Virus record (IMG/VR): IMGVR_UViG_3300010885_044768
Span: 1 to 53,829 of that record
From: a virus
Length of the DNA stretch: 53,829 nucleotides
Strand: one strand, 5' to 3'
Program-made: the position numbers and the translations under genes
Notes under the pieces: model-generated
The model's database searches: none
Told to the model about the DNA's origin: nothing
What the model saw: only the letters and a program-made list of their open reading frames with translations
Shown here: piece after piece, positions 39,332 through 46,644 of the stretch
Numbering within the stretch: the first letter of the stretch is position 1
Layout of the letters: each line of letters opens with the position of its first letter

Positions 39332-40053
39332 TATTCGATTCTCCTCTGAGAGTAAGAATCCATAGCTGCCGCTCTGTTCATGATGTCGGCAGCAATCGAT
39401 GTTGCATTTTTAGAACCCACTAGAGCTTCGATGTCATCTGTCCATCTTGCTTGATTCAACCAAGTTGTCGGATGTGGGATGTATTGCATCTCTGGCATCT
39501 TGCCTGAAGCTATCCAAGCTCTCAATCCATCGAGAATAATTTCTGGTGATTCTTTGGCGGATGCTTTTTGAAAAGCTTTCAACGCAGCACCCTTCCCGAT
39601 TTTGCGTGGATACTCGGACCAAAAGATTTCGAATGCCTGAGTATTAATTCTATTGTGTTCTTTAATTGTAGTGTTCTTAAGTGTGAGGTTTTCTAACATT
39701 AGGTTTTCTGTTTGATTTTCTAACATTAGGTTTTCTGATTCTGGCTCGAATGGGTCAGAAATAATCCACTCACTACCCTCAATCTGATTTTTAGAATTGC
39801 GTATTTGATTGCGCTTGAGATAGCCCAACTCTTGCAATTGTGAGATAGCGGTTCTGACTGCGGTTATTCCGTCTGGACCATCGCCAGCTAAATGTTCAAG
39901 ACTAATTTTCCAGCCGTCTTGGTGGCTCATTAGCAAAAGCAAGATGCCTTTAGCTCGATACCCTAAGCGTTCATCTCTTGCCCATGTGTTGGGTATCTGC
40001 GTAAATTTGCCTTCGAATCCCAAAGGTTTGCGTAAAAAACTTACTGTTTTCAT
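39331..40053 (-). CDS. Winged-helix replication initiator-like protein
   Basis: 240 residues. FTQIPNTWARDERLGYRAKGILLLLMSHQDGW begins a winged-helix domain of the replication protein type; AVRTAISQLQELGYLKRNQI is its recognition part. A linker with the internal repeat SENLMLENQTENLMLENLTL (about 105-125) leads to a C-terminal domain with FEIFWSEYPRKIGKGAALKAFQKA, common in phage replisome organisers. The linker DNA is a direct repeat cluster that may be the origin, as in lambda O. Confidence 0.82.
   Translation of the reverse strand: MKTVSFLRKPLGFEGKFTQIPNTWARDERLGYRAKGILLLLMSHQDGWKISLEHLAGDGPDGITAVRTAISQLQELGYLKRNQIRNSKNQIEGSEWIISDPFEPESENLMLENQTENLMLENLTLKNTTIKEHNRINTQAFEIFWSEYPRKIGKGAALKAFQKASAKESPEIILDGLRAWIASGKMPEMQYIPHPTTWLNQARWTDDIEALVGSKNATSIAADIMNRAAAMDSYSQRRIE
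39687..39737. repeat. Direct repeats inside the initiator gene, candidate origin
   Basis: TTTTCTAACATTAGGTTTTCTG occurs at 39689-39710 and again at 39716-39737, 27 nt apart, and GGTTTTCT occurs three times (39687, 39702, 39729). Very AT-rich DNA flanks it at 39640-39680. Placement in the linker region of a replication initiator gene is the arrangement of lambda-type origins. Confidence 0.5.
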
Positions 40054-40087
40054 TTTGTCCTTTCCCTGACAAAAATCATCCTATAAC

Positions 40088-40882
40088 TTACTTCAGTTCA
40101 AAAAGTGCTTTCCACTCAAGAAATCCAACACGACCTGTTACACGCAAGTTATTTGCTGTTTGAAAATCTCTGACACAACGAATTGTTTCAGTTCCAAAGC
40201 GAGATGTGACAGGAACATAGAAACCATTGACCATTAGAGCCGATTGTAAAACTCGCACTTTGATGCCAGCGTAGCCTCCAGCAATTCTATCTGTGGCTTT
40301 TGGAGCAATAGCGTTCCATGTATAAAAATCGACTTCTCCAGTTTGAGGCATGCCCATTCGTTGCTGAAAATAAGTTATTGCTTCCGACATGCTTTTGTCA
40401 AAAGTGGTTTGCATCTCAGGATTTTCCAGCCCCAAAAAGTAAGCCAAAAACTTTACATCTTTGCCTTTGTCGTGAAGCTTTATTTGGCGAGCAGCCAACT
40501 TCAAACTTTTCTCGTCAATGTAAGAATGTTTCTCTGTATTTGGTTTTGCTTCATCTTCCAAAGCAAAATCACGATAAATAAAAATGTCATCCAGTTGAGC
40601 AAAATGTAAATCATCTGTATCAATGGCTACATGGAAATTTGGAATTTGAATTTTCAAACCGTATTTGGCTTCAATGGAATCATCCATTTCATAAGCAGGC
40701 AAAACAGTCGGCAAACCATCGGCACTAAAAACTGCGCCATGCGATGCTACTCTGAAAAGTAGTTCCTCAACATCACTCACGATGTTGCGGTGAACAAACA
40801 CTCTAGCTGTATCAAAAATTACTCTGCGAATGTTGTTATTTTTGAAACTTTTTAGTTCGGGATTGCCCCATGAATTAGCCAT
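40088..40882 (-). CDS. Protein with two peptidoglycan-binding-like domains
   Basis: 264 residues from ATG 40882 (MANSWGNPELKSFKNNNIRR). The C-terminal half holds two PG_binding_1-type repeats: DKSMSEAITYFQQRMGMPQTGEVDFYTWNAI and IKVRVLQSALM...SRFGTETIRCVRDFQTANNLRVTGRVGFLEWKAL. The N-terminal half (about 1-150) has no recognised fold and no catalytic lysin motif. It is far from the endolysin and sits upstream of the replication genes, so a role at the cell wall during entry or superinfection is possible, but unknown. No ribosome binding site; probably leaderless. Confidence 0.72.
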   Translation of the reverse strand: MANSWGNPELKSFKNNNIRRVIFDTARVFVHRNIVSDVEELLFRVASHGAVFSADGLPTVLPAYEMDDSIEAKYGLKIQIPNFHVAIDTDDLHFAQLDDIFIYRDFALEDEAKPNTEKHSYIDEKSLKLAARQIKLHDKGKDVKFLAYFLGLENPEMQTTFDKSMSEAITYFQQRMGMPQTGEVDFYTWNAIAPKATDRIAGGYAGIKVRVLQSALMVNGFYVPVTSRFGTETIRCVRDFQTANNLRVTGRVGFLEWKALFELK

Positions 40883-40888
40883 AAAACT

Positions 40889-40894
40889 ATTGTA
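40889..40894 (-). promoter_or_regulatory. -10 element immediately before ATG (leaderless)
   Basis: TACAAT (40894-40889) lies 6 nt before ATG 40882 with no ribosome binding site between. The -35 is not convincing. The layout matches the leaderless promoter before the Mom-like gene (29316). Confidence 0.42.
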
Positions 40895-40993
40895 GTTGCA
40901 CAACACAATAAGCGTCTTTACACCCTGCGTGTCGATTTTGCGGTCAGCCTGAGATAAAGCAAACTGTTATCGAGAGTCCTTTCCCTCTCTCAT

Positions 40994-41030
40994 GCCCTAG
41001 AGGTTGAGCATGTCCAGCTCCCTCTAGGGC
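40994..41030. terminator. Strong hairpin between divergent genes
   Basis: GCCCTAGAGG pairs with CCTCTAGGGC (10 bp) and inside it GAGC with GCTC after a 2-nt bulge, around a 7-nt loop. A second, weaker hairpin (AACTCTA/TAGAGTT) follows close to 41060-41083. No clear -35/-10 pair is visible between 40900 and 41125, so the promoter of the recombination cluster is not placed. Confidence 0.45.
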
Positions 41031-41124
41031 AACCCAATAAAATGTCGTAGGCAAACTCTAAAATGTTTTTTATAGAGTTGCGATGAAAAGTCAAATGGCA
41101 TACTCTAAAAGCGGAAGGGAAATT

Positions 41125-41715
41125 ATGGACATCCAAACTGTGCATGGTGTCGCAATTGTTGCATCTTCAGAAAATCGTGATGAGTGGCTAGCCGCTCGGA
41201 ACAATGGAGTGACCGCAACAAACGCAGGCAAGCTTGCATCTGAATCTTCAATCGATTCAATTCTCAAATCAAAATTCTTCGATGGTTTTGTTGGCAACCC
41301 TGCAACCGAGTGGGGTCTTGAACGGGAGCCTTTTCTTGTGGATTGGGCAGGTTTTGAGCAAAACAAGTTTTTGTTCAAATCTGCGGAAAACAGCAGATTT
41401 ATGGCAACTCCTGATGGTGTGCGTTTAGATAAAGATGGCATCATTGAACTATGTCAAGTCAAAACAACTGGCAAAGAAATGAAGAGCATACCTGCTCACT
41501 ACTATCGGCAAATCCAATGGGAGATGTTTGTGATGGGAGCAGCTCGCTGTTACTTTGTAGTTGAGGAACACCAAGATTTCGTGCCGATTAGCCTAGAGCC
41601 AAAGCTTTGGGTTATCGACAGAAACGATGAAGCAATCGCTTCGTTGATAACGCTCGCAACAGCTTTTCTAGTCAGACTGGATGAAGCAGTTGCTTTCGAG
41701 AAGGAGATGGCATGA
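41125..41715 (+). CDS. YqaJ-type viral recombinase exonuclease
   Basis: 196 residues from ATG 41125 (GGAAGGGAAATT). REEWLAARNNGVTATNAGKL-like opening (DEWLAARNNGVTATNAGKLA), EWGLEREPFLVDW, MATPDGVRLD and LCQVKTTGKEMKS are the catalytic blocks of the lambda exonuclease/YqaJ fold (E...D...Q-V-K). It degrades one strand of double-stranded ends. Coupled by ATGA to the annealase, forming the recombination pair. Confidence 0.9.
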   Translation: MDIQTVHGVAIVASSENRDEWLAARNNGVTATNAGKLASESSIDSILKSKFFDGFVGNPATEWGLEREPFLVDWAGFEQNKFLFKSAENSRFMATPDGVRLDKDGIIELCQVKTTGKEMKSIPAHYYRQIQWEMFVMGAARCYFVVEEHQDFVPISLEPKLWVIDRNDEAIASLITLATAFLVRLDEAVAFEKEMA

Positions 41716-42536
41716 GCAGCCTCGCAGAAATACCAACCACAGGTGATGCAAACTTGTGGACCGATAGCCAAAAAGCTCTTATGGAGTTCGCAGGTCTATA
41801 CAAGAAAATCAATACCAGCAACGGCGAAAAGATGGTTCTCGCTCCGAGAGCTATCGTTGAAGCTTTTGCTCAAACTGTCCAGCGCACTCAGCTTGACCCA
41901 ATCGCACGACAGATTTATTGCATCGAGCGTGGTGGCAAGTATTCAATTCAGGTGGGCATCGATGGCGCACGACTTGTCGCTCAGCGCACAGGCGAATACA
42001 CAGGGCAAAAACCGATTCAATGGACTGCCGATGGTGAAAAGTGGGTAGATGTTTGGCTCAGTAACGAACCGCCAGCCGCAGCCCGAGCAGGTGTCATGCG
42101 AAAAGGTTTCGAAGAGCCACTATACGCAGTCGCTACTTGGAGCAGTTATGCACCATACTTTGGCAACAAGTTGTCACAGATGTGGTCGCAGCATGGCTCA
42201 CTAATGCTCGGCAAATGTGCCGAGATGCTTGCACTACGAAAAGCATTCCCAATGGAGCTTTCAGGATTGTATGTAGCCGAGGAAATGGACACAGCAAGTG
42301 CTTCCACCCCAGCGGTAGTTGCCAGCCACGACTGGCTTGCTGAAGCTAAAAAGCTAGACGACAAAGCAGAGTTGCGCAAGCTTCACCGAGCTTGCAAAGA
42401 CTCAGGCGAACTTACTCCAGCTCTATCGGCAGAGTTCATGAACCTAGCTTCTAAGATGGTCAAAGATTCTGACGCTGAAATTGTTGAAGCTGAAATTGTC
42501 GAAGAGTCGCAAAACGCTGAGGAGGTGCTTCTCTAA
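41712..42536 (+). CDS. Single-strand annealing protein, RecT/Bet family
   Basis: 274 residues. FAQTVQRTQLDPIARQIYCIER, KYSIQVGIDGARLVAQRTGEYTG, AVATWSSYAPYFG...MWSQHGSLMLGKCAEMLALRKAFP and LSGLYVAEEM are conserved Bet/RecT blocks. It anneals the overhangs made by the YqaJ exonuclease. The C-terminal tail has an acidic EIVEAEIVEE repeat. Confidence 0.93.
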   Translation: MSSLAEIPTTGDANLWTDSQKALMEFAGLYKKINTSNGEKMVLAPRAIVEAFAQTVQRTQLDPIARQIYCIERGGKYSIQVGIDGARLVAQRTGEYTGQKPIQWTADGEKWVDVWLSNEPPAAARAGVMRKGFEEPLYAVATWSSYAPYFGNKLSQMWSQHGSLMLGKCAEMLALRKAFPMELSGLYVAEEMDTASASTPAVVASHDWLAEAKKLDDKAELRKLHRACKDSGELTPALSAEFMNLASKMVKDSDAEIVEAEIVEESQNAEEVLL

Positions 42537-42901
42537 TGCAAGCACAACTCAAACTAAACGAACACCTTATCGAGTGGAATAGGTTTTTGCTAAAAGAGTG
42601 GCAACCTGCGCTCGATGCTGAGGCAACCGCTAAAGCTGATTTTGAATACAAGTTCAACCTAAACAAAGCTACATTGAAAATCAATCAGCCAAACATTGCA
42701 AGCGCATGGGCAGAGTCATTGACTTTTGCCAACGAAGAAATTCACATGCTCAACTTACAAAAGCGGTTGGCGGAAGCAAAAGTCGAAGCTCTACGCAAAA
42801 CTCTCAACTACCTTGAAGCACGAGCTGATGCAATTCGCTCAGAGGTGTCATCGGAGCGAGAAGAAGCAAAACTGCACTCAGTCAATAGGTATGTGCCTTG
42901 A
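42536..42901 (+). CDS. Helical hypothetical protein
   Basis: 121 residues from ATG 42536 in a TAATG junction. Long coiled-coil throughout (EWQPALDAEATAKADFEYKF; LQKRLAEAKVEALRKTLNYL). Placed between the annealase and HNH genes, it may be a partner of one of these. No family recognised. Confidence 0.68.
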   Translation: MQAQLKLNEHLIEWNRFLLKEWQPALDAEATAKADFEYKFNLNKATLKINQPNIASAWAESLTFANEEIHMLNLQKRLAEAKVEALRKTLNYLEARADAIRSEVSSEREEAKLHSVNRYVP

Positions 42902-43242
42902 ACCGAAAAACACGATTGCAAGTCATGGGCAGAGATGACAATCGCTGCGTAGCATGTGGCACAGAGCAGGAACTAACAATTCATCACCGAGTGAATCGTG
43001 GAGCAGGCGGAAGCAAACTTTACGACACCCACTCACACTTATTGACCATGTGCTACCGATGCAACAACTCATTTGAAGCAGATGATGTATCGGCTCGCAA
43101 GGCAAGAGTGAACGGCTACAAACTTCTAAGAAATACCAACCCACCAATTGACCCTGCAACAATTCCAGTTTTTTACTACTGGGAAAGCAAATGGTATTTG
43201 CTAAACAACCTAAACGAGAAAGAAGAAATTATCAATGGCTAA
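42898..43242 (+). CDS. HNH endonuclease-like protein
   Basis: 114 residues from TTG 42898, in a TTGA overlap with the previous stop and without a separate ribosome binding site, so translation is probably coupled. DDNRCVACGTEQELTIHHRVNRGAGGSK, HSHLLTMCYRCNNSFEAD gives the C-x2-C...HH-R...N-x..C-x2-C-N zinc-bound HNH fold. The C-terminal tail (PATIPVFYYWESKWYLL) is typical of phage HNH proteins associated with recombination genes. Confidence 0.85.
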   Translation: MNRKTRLQVMGRDDNRCVACGTEQELTIHHRVNRGAGGSKLYDTHSHLLTMCYRCNNSFEADDVSARKARVNGYKLLRNTNPPIDPATIPVFYYWESKWYLLNNLNEKEEIING

Positions 43243-43672
43243 CGACACCACAATCACAATTGTTGGATACTTGACTGCCGACCCAGAGTTGAAATCAACT
43301 CAGAGCGGTTTGTCTGTTGTAAACATCACTATCGCATCGACACCTAGCAAGTTTGACAAAACATCAAACGAGTGGGTAAATGGCGAAACTTTGTTTTTGC
43401 GAGCATCTGCATGGCGCACATTTGCGGAACAGATTTCTGGCAGCCTCAAAAAGGGCGACAAAGTAATTGCACAAGGTCGCCTAATCGCACAAAGCTACAC
43501 AGATAAAGACGGCAACTCTCGGACAAGCAATCAACTTGAATTAGAGTCATGTGGACTCGACCTCAGCCGACCACCTAAAACTGGTTATTCAGATGTGCCA
43601 CGCTCGTCTAGCCCAAGCGCGTCAAGTTGGGTTGATGAGGTTGCGCCACCAGCTGAGGATTCACCCTTCTAA
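43235..43672 (+). CDS. ssb: Single-stranded DNA-binding protein
   Basis: 145 residues. OB-fold blocks: TIVGYLTADPELKSTQSGLSVVNI, NEWVNGETLFLRASAWRTFAEQI, LKKGDKVIAQGRLIAQSYTDKDGN. The C-terminus is a proline-serine linker ending in an acidic EDSPF tip, the partner-binding tail of bacterial SSB. Overlaps the HNH gene by 8 bases. Works with the YqaJ and RecT pair in replication and recombination. Confidence 0.94.
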   Translation: MANDTTITIVGYLTADPELKSTQSGLSVVNITIASTPSKFDKTSNEWVNGETLFLRASAWRTFAEQISGSLKKGDKVIAQGRLIAQSYTDKDGNSRTSNQLELESCGLDLSRPPKTGYSDVPRSSSPSASSWVDEVAPPAEDSPF

Positions 43673-43684
43673 ACGCTGACCTGT

Positions 43685-43724
43685 AAGTAGCCCTCGAAAT
43701 AGTTATAGTTTCGAGGGCTTACTT
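43685..43724 (+). terminator. Terminator hairpin after ssb
   Basis: AGCCCTCGAAA (43689-43699) pairs with TTTCGAGGGCT (43709-43719), 11 bp, loop of 9 nt; the AAGT/ACTT flanks extend it across a bulge. No long U-tract. Ends the recombination transcript. Confidence 0.68.
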
Positions 43725-43738
43725 GCAATCTCAATAAG

Positions 43739-43788
43739 TTGCTAAATAACTATAAATGAGTCATAATAGTTATGTAGCCGTTTGGCTA
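43739..43788 (+). promoter_or_regulatory. Sigma70-like promoter with 5' hairpin leader
   Basis: TTGCTA (43739-43744), 17-nt spacer, CATAAT (43762-43767); hairpin TAGCC-GTTT-GGCTA (43775-43788), then GGGAAGGA and ATG 43805. The stretch CATAATAGTTATGTAGCCGTT is repeated at the 44181-44230 promoter. Confidence 0.68.
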
Positions 43789-43804
43789 TTTCGGGAAGGA
43801 AAAA

Positions 43805-44113
43805 ATGAGTAATCAAGTTGCAGTTCCAAATGTTGGAGAAATCTTAGTTTCAAGTTGGGGATACGACCAAACCAATGTGGACTTTTACGAGGTAGTTCGT
43901 GCAAGCGCCGCCTCTGTCTGGGTAGTTCCAATGAAACAGCAAATCGTTAGAGCTGAAAGTTGGGCAAGCGAGATGGTAGTTCCTGCCAGCAAAAAAGAAG
44001 GCGCAAAGCCTGAAATGTTTCGATGGAACAAAAACGGATACGCACGAGTCGGCTATTCCGAATGGGCAAGAATCTATGACGGGAAGCCTCAGTTCCAAAG
44101 CCATTGGGCATAA
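43805..44113 (+). CDS. Small hypothetical protein
   Basis: 102 residues, MSNQVAVPNVGEILVSSWGY, beta-rich: DFYEVVRASAASVWVVPMKQ, then MFRWNKNGYARVGYSEWARI. Single-gene transcript bounded by its own promoter and a U-tract terminator. Unrecognised. Confidence 0.7.
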   Translation: MSNQVAVPNVGEILVSSWGYDQTNVDFYEVVRASAASVWVVPMKQQIVRAESWASEMVVPASKKEGAKPEMFRWNKNGYARVGYSEWARIYDGKPQFQSHWA

Positions 44114-44121
44114 CTAAAAAC

Positions 44122-44157
44122 TCTCCTGCGTCTATCAAGATTCAGGAGATTTTTTTA
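44122..44157 (+). terminator. Rho-independent terminator
   Basis: TCTCCTG (44122-44128), 14-nt loop, CAGGAGA (44143-44149), then a run of eight T. A textbook intrinsic terminator 9 nt after the stop of the 43805 gene. Confidence 0.85.
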
Positions 44158-44180
44158 TACAAAAGCTTGACCTGTAAAAG

Positions 44181-44230
44181 TTGATAAAATGATACAAATA
44201 AGGCATAATAGTTATGTAGCCGTTAGGCTA
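44181..44230 (+). promoter_or_regulatory. Sigma70-like promoter with 5' hairpin leader
   Basis: TTGATA (44181-44186), 17-nt spacer, CATAAT (44204-44209); hairpin TAGCC-GTTA-GGCTA (44217-44230); then GGAAGGAG and ATG 44251. Confidence 0.68.
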
Positions 44231-44250
44231 TACGCTTGGAAGGAGCGAAA

Positions 44251-44760
44251 ATGGAAATCTGGTTTCGGGAAAATGTGAGCGATGCTGAATGGGTAGCTCA
44301 TGCAGAATCATGTCGAGAAAAAGCTCGCAAGATTGAGGAAGATAAACAACGCATTTACGATGAAGATGGTTACGCCTTTTACCACGATGGCATGATGCGA
44401 AGCTCGTATAGCGAAGCTCGTTTAGCTGACCAAAAGGGTATCGGCATGTTCTTCAAGTTGATGGACTTCAACGGCAATGTTGTTGATGCCCGAATCGTAG
44501 ATGGCAAATTCGGCAAAGTCTGGTGTGTTCAAAACAGCGATGGCAGCGTCAGTTGGGTCAATGTTAGTCAAGCTAAAGACGAAAAGCGTGAAGCTGCGTT
44601 TTACGAAAGCAAAGGCTACCGAGTCGCATGGGTTGAATACAAATCGTATTATCGAGGTGGCGTGAAGCAGATTCCAGACTCAGAGCCAATCTCAATCCAG
44701 TATGTAGGCGAATTGGAGTCACCGATTTACAGACAGGATAGCGAGTTTGCAGATGCCTAA
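44251..44760 (+). CDS. Hypothetical protein
   Basis: 169 residues from ATG 44251. Charged N-terminal helix (HAESCREKARKIEEDKQRIY), then an alpha/beta part with GMFFKLMDFNGNVVDARIVD, KVWCVQNSDGSVSWV and YESKGYRVAWVEYKSYYRGG. No family recognised. Ends by overlapping the next gene by 8 bases. Confidence 0.68.
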   Translation: MEIWFRENVSDAEWVAHAESCREKARKIEEDKQRIYDEDGYAFYHDGMMRSSYSEARLADQKGIGMFFKLMDFNGNVVDARIVDGKFGKVWCVQNSDGSVSWVNVSQAKDEKREAAFYESKGYRVAWVEYKSYYRGGVKQIPDSEPISIQYVGELESPIYRQDSEFADA

Positions 44761-45070
44761 TAAAACCGCCGAGCAACTTCGAGATGAAGGTCTTGAGCTA
44801 GTAGAAACTAATGCCAACTCAGAATGGGCAACTCTCGTAATTGAGATAATCGAGGAACTCGCTCGTAGTCATTTCAAACTGACCAGCGATAATGTGTGGG
44901 AAGAACTTGAACGCTTTCCACACATCCAAACCCATCAGCCTTCAGCAATGGGAGCAATGTTCAAAAAAGCTCAAAAGCTCGGATACATTTCATCAACAGA
45001 AACATTTTTTATTTCAAAAAGACCATCATCTCATGCCCGACCAATTCGGGTTTGGGAATCAAACCTATAA
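44753..45070 (+). CDS. Winged-helix-like small phage protein
   Basis: 105 residues from ATG 44753 (TTG 44747 is an alternative). KLTSDNVWEELERFPHIQTHQPSAMGAMFKKAQKLGYI and SKRPSSHARPIRVWES match a small actinophage family in which a winged helix (VW..L......P..LGA.F..A...G.I) ends in R.VRVW. DNA binding is inferred; often near HNH or SSB genes. Confidence 0.72.
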   Translation: MPNKTAEQLRDEGLELVETNANSEWATLVIEIIEELARSHFKLTSDNVWEELERFPHIQTHQPSAMGAMFKKAQKLGYISSTETFFISKRPSSHARPIRVWESNL

Positions 45071-45083
45071 GAAGGAAAACAAA

Positions 45084-45308
45084 ATGGAGTGGACTAATCC
45101 ACCAGCGGCTAAACGAGGTCGCAGTTCAAGCAAATGGACTGCTATTGCCGAACAGCTAAAAGCAAAACCCAACACATGGGCAAAGATTGGAACTGTAAAG
45201 TTCCCATCGCAAGGTTCAGTAATCGCAAAAACTCATGGACTAAAAGTCGTCACTCGCAAAACAGAAGGCGAGTTTTACGACCTATACGCAATGTTTGAGG
45301 TGAAGTAA
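45084..45308 (+). CDS. Small hypothetical protein
   Basis: 74 residues from ATG 45084 (AAGAAGGAAAAC): MEWTNPPAAKRGRSSSKWTA, IAEQLKAKPNTWAKIGTVKF. Basic, with a winged-helix-like pattern. Stop overlaps the next start (TAATG). Confidence 0.62.
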   Translation: MEWTNPPAAKRGRSSSKWTAIAEQLKAKPNTWAKIGTVKFPSQGSVIAKTHGLKVVTRKTEGEFYDLYAMFEVK

Positions 45309-45469
45309 TGGAGCTACTAATAATCGGTGGCATTATCTTTTTTGGACTAATAGCCATAGGAATAGTCGCAGCATTTTTGATGGTCGTAGCTTTTGCGATT
45401 GATTCATACAAGGTCCAACAAAAAGCCGAAATTGATAACCGCACTTTTTGGGAACAGTTTGAAGATTAG
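45308..45469 (+). CDS. Small membrane protein
   Basis: 53 residues from ATG 45308. Residues 4-30 (LIIGGIIFFGLIAIGIVAAF) are one strongly hydrophobic membrane segment; the cytoplasmic tail is polar. Placed convergent with the lysis genes (4-base overlap), it could modulate lysis, but this is only positional. Confidence 0.62.
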   Translation: MELLIIGGIIFFGLIAIGIVAAFLMVVAFAIDSYKVQQKAEIDNRTFWEQFED

Positions 45470-45732
45470 CCTAAAAGCTTGCTCACCAAGTAAGCAATAA
45501 TCGCTGACGGAAATGTTGTTAGCAAGGCAGCAACACCAGCTTGCTTCCACTTCCATTCTTCTAATCCACGAATGCGTTTCTCGTGGTCAGCAAAAGCTCG
45601 AAGCGTAAGTTGGACTTCTTGCAAAGCAAGTTTTATCTCGTTGAAATCAGATGAAACTTGCTTTTCAAGCTTGTCAAGTTTTTCGTAAGTGGTCGTCAAA
45701 GTGATTTTGACTGTTGGCTCTGGCTCACTCAC
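45466..45732 (-). CDS. XhlA-like lysis-associated membrane protein
   Basis: 88 residues. Coiled-coil N-terminal part (YEKLDKLEKQVSSDFNEIKL) and one C-terminal membrane segment (AGVAALLTTFPSAIIAYLVS). This is the plan of XhlA-type proteins that work with holins. Follows the holin-like gene with a 4-base overlap. Confidence 0.62.
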   Translation of the reverse strand: MSEPEPTVKITLTTTYEKLDKLEKQVSSDFNEIKLALQEVQLTLRAFADHEKRIRGLEEWKWKQAGVAALLTTFPSAIIAYLVSKLLG

Positions 45733-45929
45733 TTTTTGATGCCAAATGTCGCATCATTAGGGTTGAGGTAACGGATGACAACTGGGATGACGGCAATCCA
45801 AATTGCGTTACTAACTGTTGCCCAATCCGCAGAAGTAAACTCAGTTGGTAGTTTTCCGATAGCAAAAACAGCAGTCAAAGTAGTCGCAAGAAAACTGCGC
45901 CCATACGATGCCAAAACAGATAAGTTCAT
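45729..45929 (-). CDS. Holin-like small membrane protein
   Basis: 66 residues from ATG 45929 (GAAAGG upstream; the longer start is unsupported). SFLATTLTAVFAIGKLPTEF and AIWIAVIPVVIRYLNPNDATFG give two membrane segments, typical of small holins in aquatic actinophages. Holins form the membrane lesion that lets the endolysin reach peptidoglycan. Confidence 0.7.
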   Translation of the reverse strand: MNLSVLASYGRSFLATTLTAVFAIGKLPTEFTSADWATVSNAIWIAVIPVVIRYLNPNDATFGIKK

Positions 45930-45952
45930 TTTATGCCTTTCATTCCACAAAT

Positions 45953-45994
45953 AGAATAATCAACAGCGACTATCAAATAAAAAAATACACGCCC
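45953..45994 (-). promoter_or_regulatory. Phage-type promoter: GGGCGTGT box plus TATTCT -10
   Basis: GGGCGTGT (45994-45987), and 36 nt after its first base TATTCT (45958-45953). The start would be near 45946, with a 17-nt leader containing GAAAGG before ATG 45929. Probably boosts holin and XhlA-like gene expression late in infection. Confidence 0.62.
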
Positions 45995-46001
45995 ATAAAC
46001 G

Positions 46002-46478
46002 CTATTCTTTATTGTAAGCAGGTCGCCCAACACCCATAATGACTGAGTAGCTGCGCCAACGCACTTGAACAACTCCGCCATTGGCGTGACTTGCATCTGA
46101 GGTGTTGCCCTCAATGGTTTGTATCTGTTTAGCTTTAGGGTTATTGGCAATAACTAATCCAACATGGTCTTGGATGTTATCGCCGTTCCAATCAAAAAAT
46201 GCTAGGTCGCCAGCTTTAGCTTCTGTTACAGGATGCCAAGCTTTTTTAGCTTTGAAGAATTTGATTCCAGCGCCACAAGAATTGAAACCTTTAGCGGTCT
46301 GCGCACCTTTGATAAGTTTGCCAGCGCCACTTTTATTTAGCACATAAGAAACAAAACAAGCGCACCAAGGTGAAAAGTTAGCACCATACCATTTACCAAA
46401 AATGTTGTTCTGATGAGCTGATTCAACATAGCCATTGAACTTCATGGCTGTTGCAATAGTTTTTTTGATAGATGCCAT
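46002..46478 (-). CDS. CHAP-domain endolysin
   Basis: 158 residues, single domain. FSPWCACFVSYVLNKSGAG carries the catalytic cysteine, AGDLAFFDWNGDNIQDHVGLV the catalytic histidine, and QTIEGNTSD the third polar region of CHAP amidase/endopeptidases. No cell wall binding domain is attached. It degrades peptidoglycan at the end of infection and lies directly before the holin-like gene. Confidence 0.9.
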   Translation of the reverse strand: MASIKKTIATAMKFNGYVESAHQNNIFGKWYGANFSPWCACFVSYVLNKSGAGKLIKGAQTAKGFNSCGAGIKFFKAKKAWHPVTEAKAGDLAFFDWNGDNIQDHVGLVIANNPKAKQIQTIEGNTSDASHANGGVVQVRWRSYSVIMGVGRPAYNKE

Positions 46479-46642
46479 TAGACGCTCTCAATCGTTTCAA
46501 TAATTGGCTCAGGGATGTTGCTAACCTGTCCAGCTAAAGTAGCCGCACAGCCACCACATTCGGCAGTTTCATCAAACCCATTGAGATTGTATTCAACCTC
46601 AAAGTTTGGACAACTTGAATTGTCGCATACAAATTTTTTCAT
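46478..46642 (-). CDS. Very small zinc-ribbon protein
   Basis: 54 residues from ATG 46642: MKKFVCDNSSCPNFEVEYNL, then ECGGC. C-x4-C and C-x2-C suggest a zinc ribbon. One-base overlap with the endolysin start. Function unknown; common in tail-lysis regions of such phages. Confidence 0.6.
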   Translation of the reverse strand: MKKFVCDNSSCPNFEVEYNLNGFDETAECGGCAATLAGQVSNIPEPIIETIESV

Positions 46643-46644
46643 GG

